This document shows, one piece after another, positions 51,938 through 60,772 of a stretch of 64,000 nucleotides of DNA. Source of the DNA: Pseudomonas pisciculturae (lineage in GTDB: Bacteria > Pseudomonadota > Gammaproteobacteria > Pseudomonadales > Pseudomonadaceae); the NCBI RefSeq assembly GCF_015461805.1, contig NZ_JACVZE010000005.1, positions 186,001-250,000 on the forward strand. Reading direction: 5' to 3'. Numbering within the stretch: the stretch's first letter is position 1; each line of letters opens with the position of its first letter. The notes below the pieces were generated by a model. That model worked only from the letters and a program-made list of their open reading frames with translations, did not search any database and had not been told where the DNA came from. The position numbers and the translations under genes are program-made.

Positions 51938-52641
51938 CCGCCCGAGGCTCCCTTCCCTACTGTGCATTCCATGCGCATTCCTGTTGTGTCAGGCATCAAA
52001 AGTAAAGTCACGGGCTGGCGCAGTGAACTCGGCGCCGGGCGTTCCACCCGGGTCGTGCTCAGGCTGCGCACCAGTGCTTCATCGCGTTGTTCATCGCCGG
52101 TGGAACTGACCAGCCGACTGTGTTCGATCAACCCTTCACGGTTGACCCATACCTGCACCAACGCGCGAAAACTACCGGGCCGGGTCAGGGGCGTGCGGCA
52201 CAGGCTGGCCTCGATGGCCTGCTGCAACGCCGTGGCGTAGCTGTTATTGATGCGCGCCGCACTACGGGCCGCCGCACCACGGGTCGCGGGCGGCGGGCTG
52301 ACGTCCGGCAGTTGCAAGGTGAATGCGTCAACGCGTGCATAGCGCGCCATCAAGCCACTCCCTGTCAGCAACATCGCCAGTGCCTCTTGCGCCGTAAAGC
52401 GCCCGCGCACGCCGATGGAGCGTCGGCCCTGCGTCAACTCGCGGTCCACCAGCACGGCGATCCCGGTGGCGCGGCTGTACGCTTGCAGTGCGTGTTCCAG
52501 GTCCTGGGCCGGCAGGTTCAAGCTCAGCAGCGGTGACTGCGCCTGCGCTGCCTGGCCTGCGCCCAGCAGCAACAGCAAGACCAGGGCGCATACGGCGCGC
52601 CGCCAGGCCCCCTGCTCACCCCCTGCATGGCATCGCTGCAC
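51934..52641 (-). CDS. vreA: VreA: STN-domain signalling protein with a TonB-like C-terminus and no barrel
   Basis: A 235-residue exported protein from a GTG at 52641 (AGGACA upstream). The signal peptide ends AAQAQS, then a secretin/TonB short N-terminal (STN) signalling domain follows (residues 40-105: LNLPAQDLEHALQAYSRATG, GRFTAQEALAMLLTGSGL). A linker leads to a C-terminal domain (150-225: RALVQVWVNREGLIEHSRLV, SSTGDEQRDEALVRSL) of TonB-C fold. There is no plug or beta-barrel, so unlike FecA-type receptors it cannot sense by transport. This is the distinctive composition of VreA in the P. aeruginosa PUMA3 system. It heads the vreA-I-R operon. Confidence 0.9.
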   Translation of the reverse strand: MQRCHAGGEQGAWRRAVCALVLLLLLGAGQAAQAQSPLLSLNLPAQDLEHALQAYSRATGIAVLVDRELTQGRRSIGVRGRFTAQEALAMLLTGSGLMARYARVDAFTLQLPDVSPPPATRGAAARSAARINNSYATALQQAIEASLCRTPLTRPGSFRALVQVWVNREGLIEHSRLVSSTGDEQRDEALVRSLSTTRVERPAPSSLRQPVTLLLMPDTTGMRMECTVGKGASGG

Positions 52642-52697
52642 GGCCGACGTGTCCTAGAAAACCGTCATCCTGAGGCCCGTTTATGAATCTGATGTTA

Positions 52698-52726
52698 CGG
52701 TGATAGCAAAAAAAACATCACGGTGA
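52698..52726. promoter_or_regulatory. Direct repeat in the vreA upstream region
   Basis: ACGGTGA occurs at 52698-52704 and again at 52720-52726, exactly 22 bp apart (two helical turns), with an A-rich run between. It lies 60-85 bases upstream of vreA and upstream of the divergent small secreted-protein gene. The protein bound is unknown; a degenerate PhoB array is one possibility. Confidence 0.35.
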
Positions 52727-52795
52727 CGAGAAGCCCGCTGCACTACACTTTCACGCCATACCGGCCCACTCCCTCGGGCCCGCCAGGAGGCCCCG

Positions 52796-53107
52796 ATGAA
52801 GCGGTTACCCACCCTTGCCAGCCTGTTGCTGTGCAGCGTCCTACCCTTGTTTGCCCATGCCGACAAGGCCGCAAGCACCTGCACCGAAGTCTCGGTGGAT
52901 GGCTACAAGGCACCCGACTATGGGTGCCTGAGCCAGCAGATGGGCAGCGATACGAATGCGACCAAGGCCGCGAAGAAAAACCGTGAGGCGCAGATGATTC
53001 CCGTGGACAAGCGCGCACCCAACGCCGTGGGGTTATCCACCCCCGCCGCTACCAGTGTGCGCATGGGCAATACGTTCGGCACCTCGGTGAAGCCGCAGCG
53101 GCCGTGA
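52796..53107 (+). CDS. Small secreted protein of unknown function
   Basis: A 103-residue protein with a strong AGGAGG ribosome site and a signal peptide (MKRLPTLASLLLCSVLPLFAHA). The mature part has two cysteines (STCTEVSVDGYKAPDYGCLS), which could form a disulphide, and then a basic disordered tail (DTNATKAAKKNREA). I know no family for it. It is divergent from vreA and may be under the same control. It is convergent with the OprD-type porin gene, with 5 bases between stops. Confidence 0.72.
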   Translation: MKRLPTLASLLLCSVLPLFAHADKAASTCTEVSVDGYKAPDYGCLSQQMGSDTNATKAAKKNREAQMIPVDKRAPNAVGLSTPAATSVRMGNTFGTSVKPQRP

Positions 53108-53112
53108 GTCCC

Positions 53113-54357
53113 CTACAACAGCGACAACGGGTAACTGATGATCACGCGGTTTTCATCAAACTCATTGGTGCTGAAGTCGCGGCGCAACGTGGAGTTGCGC
53201 CACCGCACATTCAGGTTCTTGGCGGGCCCGCTCTGCACCACATAGGCCAATTCAGACTCGCGGCCCCACTCCTCGCCATCGGTGATCGTGCCGACATGGG
53301 CATTGCTGCCCCGGATATAGCGCGTCATCAAGGTCAGCCCCGGCAGGCCCTGGGCGGCGAAGTCGTAGTCGTAGCGCAGTTGCCAGGACCGCTCCTTGGC
53401 CGCGTCGTAGCTGGAGTTGTAGCTGTCATTGGCCAAACTGGTACCCGCGGTGCCGTTGACGCGCATCCACCCGTTGTCACCAGACAATCGCTGCAGGCCG
53501 ACGTAGACCGTATGCGCGCCAGTCCTGGCCGAGAGCATGGCCGACAGGGCGCGGTTTTCCAGGTTGCCGGCCAGGGCCTTGCCATTCTCCTCACCCGAGA
53601 AGTACCCGAGGTTGGCACCCAACACCCAGCCGCCCACAGGCTGACTGTGGGTCAGATTGAAAAAGCGCTGCTGGTAGATGTCCGCCAACTCTGAATACCA
53701 GACACCGACCTGGGTTTTCTTGTCGTTGAATTGATATTCGCCGCCGCCAAAGTTGAAACGGTCGGAGGTGGCATCGGGGCGACCGCCCATGAACATGTCC
53801 TCCATGCTCGCATCGTTACGCGGGCTGTTGGCTCGGAACTGGCCGCCATACAGGGTCAGGCCGCTGATTTCTCGGGAGGTGACCTGTGCGCCGCGAAAGG
53901 TCTGGGTCAGCGAGCGGCCGTCGTCCGAGCGCAGTACCGGCAACGCCGGCGCCCATTCACCGGCCTTGAGTTCGGTGTTCGACAGCTTGGCCTTGAGGGC
54001 CACCCCAAGTCGGCCAAAATCATCCGCTGGGCGCCCGTCGTCATGCACCGGCAGCAACTGGGTGTTGGCAGTGCCCTTGCCGCCATCGAGCTTCACCGAG
54101 TACAGCCCCAGCACGTCCACACCAAAGCCCACCAGACCTTCGGTGTAGCCCGAGCGGGCATCGAGGATAAAGCTCTGGGTCCACTCCTCGGCCTTGGCCT
54201 GAGGGTAATTGCCGTTGACGAAGTTGCGGTTCAGATAAAAGTTGCGCAGGTTCAGCGAGGCCTTGCTGTCGTCCAGAAAGCCCTCAGCATGGCTGCTGCC
54301 GGCGGTAAGGGCCAGGCACGTGAGTACGACCGGGTTGGAGCGCAAAAGGATCTTCAT
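53113..54357 (-). CDS. OprD-family outer-membrane porin
   Basis: A 414-residue porin with a signal peptide ending SSHAEG and the OprD N-terminus (FLDDSKASLNLRNFYLNRNF). The AEEWTQSFILDARSGYTEG and VGFGVDVLGLYSVKLDGG strands and the final RVIISYPLSLL complete an 18-strand specific-uptake barrel. AAGGAA precedes the ATG. It follows the TctA permease gene in the same direction by 78 bases and should admit the organic acid substrate of the catabolic cluster across the outer membrane. Confidence 0.92.
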   Translation of the reverse strand: MKILLRSNPVVLTCLALTAGSSHAEGFLDDSKASLNLRNFYLNRNFVNGNYPQAKAEEWTQSFILDARSGYTEGLVGFGVDVLGLYSVKLDGGKGTANTQLLPVHDDGRPADDFGRLGVALKAKLSNTELKAGEWAPALPVLRSDDGRSLTQTFRGAQVTSREISGLTLYGGQFRANSPRNDASMEDMFMGGRPDATSDRFNFGGGEYQFNDKKTQVGVWYSELADIYQQRFFNLTHSQPVGGWVLGANLGYFSGEENGKALAGNLENRALSAMLSARTGAHTVYVGLQRLSGDNGWMRVNGTAGTSLANDSYNSSYDAAKERSWQLRYDYDFAAQGLPGLTLMTRYIRGSNAHVGTITDGEEWGRESELAYVVQSGPAKNLNVRWRNSTLRRDFSTNEFDENRVIISYPLSLL

Positions 54358-54435
54358 TTTTATTATTCCTTTTTGGGAGGCGAACGCCTCCCGTCGCAGA
54401 TAACGGGTATCCGCTGGCTTGAGGGGTAAAAAGGT

Positions 54436-55821
54436 TTAGTTACCGGTCAACGCAATGATCGCGGGTACCGTGAGTACCGCCGTGTAGTAGCCCATGAACT
54501 GCACGCCGATATTGAAACCGAGGAAGCGTGCGAGAAACCCGCCGAGCAGGCCGATGGTGACAATCACCATCAACCCCAGCAGCCCGCCTTCCCAGATACC
54601 GATCACCAGCACCAGACCGATAAAGGTCGCGATCACCGCTTCATGGCTGATCTTGCGCACCACGAACGCCGCCGCGCCGTGGGCAAAATTCATGGTGAAC
54701 GGGTACGCCACCAGGATCGCCACGATCACTGCCAGCATGCCGTAGCCGAGGAACTCCCAAGTGTTGAGCAGGTTATGCAGGTTATTGATTTCGCCGGTGG
54801 CGTTGTCGACGAAAAAGCGCGGCGGCGCATTGAACAACGGCGCAGCCGGGCCGGCGGCTACCGGGCTTAGTGGCAAGCCGAACGCCATCAACGGGATCAG
54901 GGTTTCAGCGATATAGGTGGACTCGGTCACGCCATTACGGGCCGTGATCACCGTGGTCAGGCGGTCATAGGCATGCTTGATCCGCGAACCGATCACTTCA
55001 CCTATGATCACCGTCATCGCCACCGGACTGAACACAAACGTCGCGCTGGAAACACTGGCCGCCATGGCCGTCACCCGCACCTGACGCGGGTTGATGACCT
55101 TGAACGGGTTGGGGAAGTAGCCACTCCAGCCCTTCACGTCCGGCGCCAGGGAAAACACCCGGTACTGGTCTCGGCGCATGCGTTGGCGCTCGCCGGGAGC
55201 CAGCAGGGAAAACAGCGAGGCAATCAACGGCGCCACCGCGATACCGAGGAAGTAACTCACCGACAATTTGACCCCGTACTGCCCGGTCAACGCTTGCAGC
55301 GCCACGATCACCACCACAAACGGCACCAGGGCCAGTACCGCCGCCCAACGGCCAGCGGAGAAGTAAGCGATGGTGAACGCGGCGCACAGGAATACCCACG
55401 GCGCGAACTGCTTGATCACTGCGCCGAACGGCGCCAGCAACACCGCGAACAACACCGACAACGGCACCGCGATCAACGCCGCCACCGCCCCACCGGAGAT
55501 CATCTTGCGCAGGGCGATATGCGGTACACCGAGCTTGCGCAGGTAATTGGCATCCCCCAGCAGCGCGGTGGCAGAGGTATCGCCGGGGATCCCCAGCAGC
55601 GCAGTGGGCACTGCGTGTGTCATGTGCTTGGCCACAGCGCCGGCGAGAAAGAACGTGAGCACCCCGGCCGGCGGTGCACCGAGCAGCACCACCAACAGGG
55701 TCAGCGGTGCCAGCGTGGTGGTTTCATCCGTGCCGGAGACCAGGCCAATGGCAGCAAACACCACCGCGCCCAGCAACCCCAGGGCGAAGGCCATCATGAT
55801 TTCGTGCAGTAAGACCTCCAT
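54436..55821 (-). CDS. TctA-type tripartite tricarboxylate transporter large permease
   Basis: About 461 residues from the ATG at 55821, overlapping the upstream stop by one base (TGATG). There are some ten to twelve membrane helices. The TctA signatures are present in modified form (GLVSGTDETTTLAPLTLLVV, HAVPTALLGIPGDTSATALL, FGLPLSPVAAGPAAPLFNAP). It is inner-membrane uptake machinery for di- or tricarboxylates. No TctC periplasmic binding protein is present in the window; its partner is the small two-helix protein just upstream, so it belongs to a divergent TctA subgroup. Confidence 0.85.
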   Translation of the reverse strand: MEVLLHEIMMAFALGLLGAVVFAAIGLVSGTDETTTLAPLTLLVVLLGAPPAGVLTFFLAGAVAKHMTHAVPTALLGIPGDTSATALLGDANYLRKLGVPHIALRKMISGGAVAALIAVPLSVLFAVLLAPFGAVIKQFAPWVFLCAAFTIAYFSAGRWAAVLALVPFVVVIVALQALTGQYGVKLSVSYFLGIAVAPLIASLFSLLAPGERQRMRRDQYRVFSLAPDVKGWSGYFPNPFKVINPRQVRVTAMAASVSSATFVFSPVAMTVIIGEVIGSRIKHAYDRLTTVITARNGVTESTYIAETLIPLMAFGLPLSPVAAGPAAPLFNAPPRFFVDNATGEINNLHNLLNTWEFLGYGMLAVIVAILVAYPFTMNFAHGAAAFVVRKISHEAVIATFIGLVLVIGIWEGGLLGLMVIVTIGLLGGFLARFLGFNIGVQFMGYYTAVLTVPAIIALTGN

Positions 55822-56306
55822 CACCCGCGCCCTCCGCTGAGGCTGGCGGTCAGTGTCGGTTGCGGCGTTTCCTGGGCACGCTCCTCACGGGCTTGCGCCT
55901 CGCGAAACAGCTCATACAGCTCCAGCTCACGCAGCTCGGCAATCACCTCGGGCGACAAGTCTTCCAGGCGCCCGAGGGTGCCGTATTCCTTGAGCAGGTC
56001 GGCCACCACCTGTTCACGAAAGCCCTGGTCGGCGACGTTTTCTTGCACGTCACGCTTGGGCGCAAAGAGCTTGGCGCTGATCGCACCACCGGCCAGGCAG
56101 CCGAGGATGCCGATCAACATCGCATAGGCCCGGGCCATCTGCGCCGACTCCACCAGATAGTGCAGCAGATAATGCGCCGCAAAATACGCGCCGAGGCTGA
56201 CCACCGCGCCGATGCCGATGGACAGCGCCAGGTCGCGTGCATCGATGGTGTCGCCCCAGACCTCGTACAGGTGTTGCTCTTTCGGCGGTAAGAGAGGTTG
56301 TTGCAT
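55821..56306 (-). CDS. Small membrane protein paired with the TctA permease
   Basis: About 161 residues from the ATG at 56306 (GGAGGGCACC upstream). Two membrane helices (LSIGIGAVVSLGAYFAAHYL, YAMLIGILGCLAGGAISAKL) are followed by a charged cytoplasmic helix region (EQVVADLLKEYGTLGRLEDL). It occupies the place of TctB, the small permease subunit of tripartite tricarboxylate transporters, but has only two helices, not four. The name is withheld because I cannot match it to TctB. Confidence 0.65.
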   Translation of the reverse strand: MQQPLLPPKEQHLYEVWGDTIDARDLALSIGIGAVVSLGAYFAAHYLLHYLVESAQMARAYAMLIGILGCLAGGAISAKLFAPKRDVQENVADQGFREQVVADLLKEYGTLGRLEDLSPEVIAELRELELYELFREAQAREERAQETPQPTLTASLSGGRG

Positions 56307-56357
56307 GGTGCCCTCCGGCCCTTTCGGGCTTGTTGTTTTTATGTGGGGGTAAAGCAA

Positions 56358-56753
56358 TCAGGCGCGATGAACCTTGGCGCGCCCCACCGTGGTGGGCTGG
56401 CCGTGTTGATTGACGATGCGCAGGCTCAAGGTGATATGGGACGCTTCGATCGACTCGATCTCACCGCAGGCCGTCAGCACATCGCCGACATAAGCTGCAC
56501 GGCGGTTGCTGTACTCGAATGCCAGCAGTTCATCGCCGGCGTCCATCCAGTCGTAGAGCAATTGAGTCAGCCAATCGCCTTGCAATGGGCCGTCCACCAA
56601 CAGCGCCGGGTGCCCTTCGCCGTCTTGGGCGTAAGGCAGGTCGTAGTGGATGCGATGGGCGTTCCAGATTGCCGCGTTGTACAGGAACAACTGCACGGTA
56701 CCCGGGGTGTACTGGCGCTCAGGCAAGGCCTGGCCCACTTCAACAATGGCCAT
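56358..56753 (-). CDS. MaoC-like hot-dog dehydratase, C-terminal-type subunit
   Basis: A 131-residue hot-dog protein. The segment TVQLFLYNAAIWNAHRIHYD carries the Asp/His hydratase dyad typical of R-specific enoyl-CoA hydratases (NAHRIHYD), followed by ALLVDGPLQGDWLTQLLYDW and a FEYSNRRAAYVGDVLTACG strand. It forms one half of a two-subunit dehydratase with the adjacent FAS1-like dehydratase gene, two bases upstream. The probable reaction is hydration or dehydration of a branched acyl-CoA in the HMG-CoA pathway. Confidence 0.82.
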   Translation of the reverse strand: MAIVEVGQALPERQYTPGTVQLFLYNAAIWNAHRIHYDLPYAQDGEGHPALLVDGPLQGDWLTQLLYDWMDAGDELLAFEYSNRRAAYVGDVLTACGEIESIEASHITLSLRIVNQHGQPTTVGRAKVHRA

Positions 56754-56755
56754 GA

Positions 56756-57211
56756 TTACCTCGCTATCCGGGTCAGGTGTTCGATCACCAGCGGTTCGCC
56801 GGCGTCGTTTTCAAAACGGTTTTCGAACACCAGGAAAATCAACGGCCCGTCGCTGCCCTGTTTTTCGTGAATGTCCACCAGGCTTTGGCGGCACACCAGC
56901 ACGTCGCCGGGATAGATGCGCCCGTGCACCTGGTAGCGGCTACCTCCGGCCAGAATGCGCTTGAGGGGCAGTTGGGGCAGCAGTGGGTTGTCGGGGCAAT
57001 GGCCGTCTTCGCGCAGTTGGTCGAGGGGCAGCACCGGCATCAGCACGCTGAACAGGAACATCAACGGCGCCTCGTCACCGGCCAGGAATCGCGCCTGGCG
57101 CTGCCCCGTGGCGACTGCGTACTTACGGATATCGTTGCGGCTGACTTCAAAGCGCACCGGCGGCAAGGCCAGGCCAATGCAGGCTTTGATCGGTGCGGTG
57201 AGCAGGCTCAA
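56756..57211 (-). CDS. FAS1-like (MaoC N-terminal) hot-dog dehydratase subunit
   Basis: A 151-residue hot-dog protein of the MaoC N-terminal type: PPVRFEVSRNDIRKYAVATG, then QLPLKRILAGGSRYQVHGRI and YPGDVLVCRQSLVDIHEKQG. These subunits lack the catalytic dyad and pair with a MaoC-type partner, here the next gene. Translation starts at TTG, overlapping the CoA-transferase stop (TTGA), with a GAGGTG ribosome site five bases before, which supports that unusual start. Confidence 0.82.
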   Translation of the reverse strand: MSLLTAPIKACIGLALPPVRFEVSRNDIRKYAVATGQRQARFLAGDEAPLMFLFSVLMPVLPLDQLREDGHCPDNPLLPQLPLKRILAGGSRYQVHGRIYPGDVLVCRQSLVDIHEKQGSDGPLIFLVFENRFENDAGEPLVIEHLTRIAR

Positions 57212-58434
57212 ATCACACCTCGCGCGACCAGGTCGTCATATTGGCTTTGATCCAGGCCCAGCCATTCGCGGTAGATCGACTGGTTGTGCTGGCCGACACC
57301 CGGCGCGCTGGCGCCCTTCTCCAGGGTGCCGCCAGACAGCTTGACCGGGTTGCCGAACACCTCGAAATGCGCGCCCTGGCATTCGACACTGACCACCATG
57401 TCTCGCTCGCGCACGTGGGGGTCGGTGACCACTTCGTCCATGCTTTTGATCGGCGACAGCGGGAAGCGGTCGCCGGTCAGGGCTTCCAGTTCAGCCTTGG
57501 TGTAGGCCGCGCACCACCCTTCGACGATGGGTTTGACGCGCCGCAGGTAGGTGGCCTGCTCGAAGCGCTTGGCCATGGTGTCCAGTTCCGGGTCTGTGGC
57601 CCATTGAGGCTCGCCGAACGCCTGGCAAGCCTCGCGCCAGAACTTGTCGGTGTAGGCACCGAAAAACACGAAGCCGTCCTTGCAGGCGTAGCGGCCGTAG
57701 GGTTTGACGAAGGGATGCCCATTGCCGGTGGGGCCGACCACTTCACCGGTTTCGGTGTAGGTGACCAGGGCGTTTTCGGTCAGGGAGATGATCGAATCCT
57801 GCTGGGACACGTCCACCAGTTGCCCCTGGCCGCTGCGTTCGGCCTCGCGCAGCGCGCCGAGAGTGCCGATGGCCGCATACAGCGCTGCCGACAGGTCACC
57901 CAAAACCGTGCCGACGCGCATCGGCTCCTCCACCGTGCCATTCATCGACCACAGCCCACCGGACGCCTGGGCACTGCTGTCGAACGCCGGGCGTGATGAG
58001 TTGGGCCCGTGCTGGCCAAAGCCACTGATGGCGGTGAACACCAGCGCCGGATTGACCGCTTTCAACACCTTGTAGCCCAGGCCGAGCTTGTCCATGGTGC
58101 CGGGGCGAAAGTTCTCGATGACGATATCGGCCTTGCGCACCATCTGCAGGAACGTGGCCTTGCCGTCCGGGTGCTTGAGGTCCAGGCACACCGCCTGTTT
58201 ATTGCGGTTGAACTGGGCAAAAAAGCCGCTGACCGGCGTCTCGGCGCTGCGGCTCATGGGCGGGAATTCGCGGGTCAGGTCCGGGTCGTTGGGGTGCTCG
58301 ATCTTGATCACGTTGGCGCCCATGTCCGCCAGCAGCATGGCGCAATACGGGCCGGCGACGACGCGGGTCAGGTCAAGAATGGTCACGCCCTTGAGCGGGC
58401 CGAAGCTGGCCAAGGTGTCGGTAAGAGGGCTCAT
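57208..58434 (-). CDS. Class III (CaiB/BaiF) CoA-transferase
   Basis: A 408-residue enzyme: ILDLTRVVAGPYCAMLLADM, ANVIKIEHPNDPDLTREF, VCLDLKHPDGKATFLQMV, and the catalytic Asp in SRPAFDSSAQASGGLWSMNG. These enzymes move CoA from a donor such as succinyl-CoA to a free carboxylic acid. In this operon the acceptor is likely a branched dicarboxylate such as 3-methylglutaconate or 3-hydroxy-3-methylglutarate taken up by the TctA system; that is inference. It follows mvaB by 17 bases. Confidence 0.9.
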   Translation of the reverse strand: MSPLTDTLASFGPLKGVTILDLTRVVAGPYCAMLLADMGANVIKIEHPNDPDLTREFPPMSRSAETPVSGFFAQFNRNKQAVCLDLKHPDGKATFLQMVRKADIVIENFRPGTMDKLGLGYKVLKAVNPALVFTAISGFGQHGPNSSRPAFDSSAQASGGLWSMNGTVEEPMRVGTVLGDLSAALYAAIGTLGALREAERSGQGQLVDVSQQDSIISLTENALVTYTETGEVVGPTGNGHPFVKPYGRYACKDGFVFFGAYTDKFWREACQAFGEPQWATDPELDTMAKRFEQATYLRRVKPIVEGWCAAYTKAELEALTGDRFPLSPIKSMDEVVTDPHVRERDMVVSVECQGAHFEVFGNPVKLSGGTLEKGASAPGVGQHNQSIYREWLGLDQSQYDDLVARGVI

Positions 58435-58451
58435 GGTGTCTCCGCTTATTG

Positions 58452-59348
58452 TTATTGGATGCGTGCGCGCAATGCCTTGGCGACCCGCGATTCACCGCTG
58501 CGTTGCAGCTGGCTATCAATAAAGACGCCTACCTCGATCAATTTTGCAAGATCGACGCCAGTGGCGATGCCCTGCCCTTCAAACAGATACACCAGCTCCT
58601 CAGTGGCAACGTTGCCGGTGGCGCCCGGTGAGTAAGGGCAACCGCCGAGCCCCGACACCGAGCTGTCGAACACTCGCACCCCAGCAAGCCAGGCCGCCTG
58701 CACGTTGGCCACGGCCATGCCGTAGGTGTCGTGAAAATGCCCCGCCAACGCACTCAACGGCACCGCATCGGCACAGGCGTCGATCAAGCGTGTAGTCGCG
58801 CCAGGCGTGCCGGTGCCAATGGTGTCGCCCAGGCTGATTTCGTAGCAGCCCATGGCATACAGCGCCTGGGTGACTGCCACCACCTGGGCGACGGGGACCG
58901 CACCGGTAAACGGACAGCCCAGCACGCAGGACACGTAGCCACGTACCGCAACACCGGCCTCCCGCGCCTTGGCAAGCACCGGCTCGAAACGCGCCAGGCT
59001 CTGGGCGATCGAGCAGTTGATGTTTTTTTGCGAGAACGCCTCGGACGCCGCCGCAAACACCGCCACCTCTCGGCAGCCGGCCGCCAGGGCCATGTCCAGG
59101 CCTTGCAGATTGGGCACCAGCGCGGTGTAGGTCACGCCGTTGCGTTGGTTGAGCCCGCGCAGCACCGCCGCCGAATCAGCCATCTGCGGCACCCAGCGCG
59201 GCGACACGAATGCTCCCGCTTCGATAGTGCGCAAACCGGCATCGGCCAAGCGCTCTACCAGGGCCACACGTGTTTCCACGGGCAGGCAACGGGCTTCGTT
59301 CTGCAGACCGTCCCGTGCGCCGACCTCTACCAGCCTGACGGCGTCCAT
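58452..59348 (-). CDS. mvaB: Hydroxymethylglutaryl-CoA lyase
   Basis: About 298 residues from the ATG at 59348 (a GTG at 59354 overlapping the mvaA stop is the alternative). It has the HMGL-type TIM-barrel signatures: VEVGARDGLQNEA (active-site Arg and Asp), metal-binding HFHDTYGMAVANV and the catalytic-Cys loop SGLGGCPYSPGATGNVATE. It cleaves HMG-CoA into acetoacetate and acetyl-CoA. It lies directly after mvaA, as in the P. mevalonii mvaAB operon. Confidence 0.95.
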   Translation of the reverse strand: MDAVRLVEVGARDGLQNEARCLPVETRVALVERLADAGLRTIEAGAFVSPRWVPQMADSAAVLRGLNQRNGVTYTALVPNLQGLDMALAAGCREVAVFAAASEAFSQKNINCSIAQSLARFEPVLAKAREAGVAVRGYVSCVLGCPFTGAVPVAQVVAVTQALYAMGCYEISLGDTIGTGTPGATTRLIDACADAVPLSALAGHFHDTYGMAVANVQAAWLAGVRVFDSSVSGLGGCPYSPGATGNVATEELVYLFEGQGIATGVDLAKLIEVGVFIDSQLQRSGESRVAKALRARIQ

Positions 59349-59350
59349 GC

Positions 59351-60637
<1,287 letters not shown>

Positions 60638-60707
60638 TCGGGAGCTCCTCAAGGAGTCATTTGTTATTGGATGCCGCCAAATTGCCCCATCTGTAGCCTT
60701 GAAAGAA

Positions 60708-60743
60708 GGTACAGTTTTGCCGGACAGTTCACTGAACTGTACC
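60708..60743. promoter_or_regulatory. Palindromic operator between mvaA and the MocR regulator gene
   Basis: ACAGTTCA (60724-60731) and TGAACTGT (60733-60740) form a perfect dyad around one base. A further GGTACAGTT at 60708-60716 repeats the half-site, giving three ACAGTT-type half-sites in 36 bp. MocR regulators bind such repeated half-sites between divergent genes. The site lies 30-65 bases upstream of the regulator ATG. Confidence 0.6.
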
Positions 60744-60772
60744 CATAACAAAAACTCACGAGGAATTGCAGC

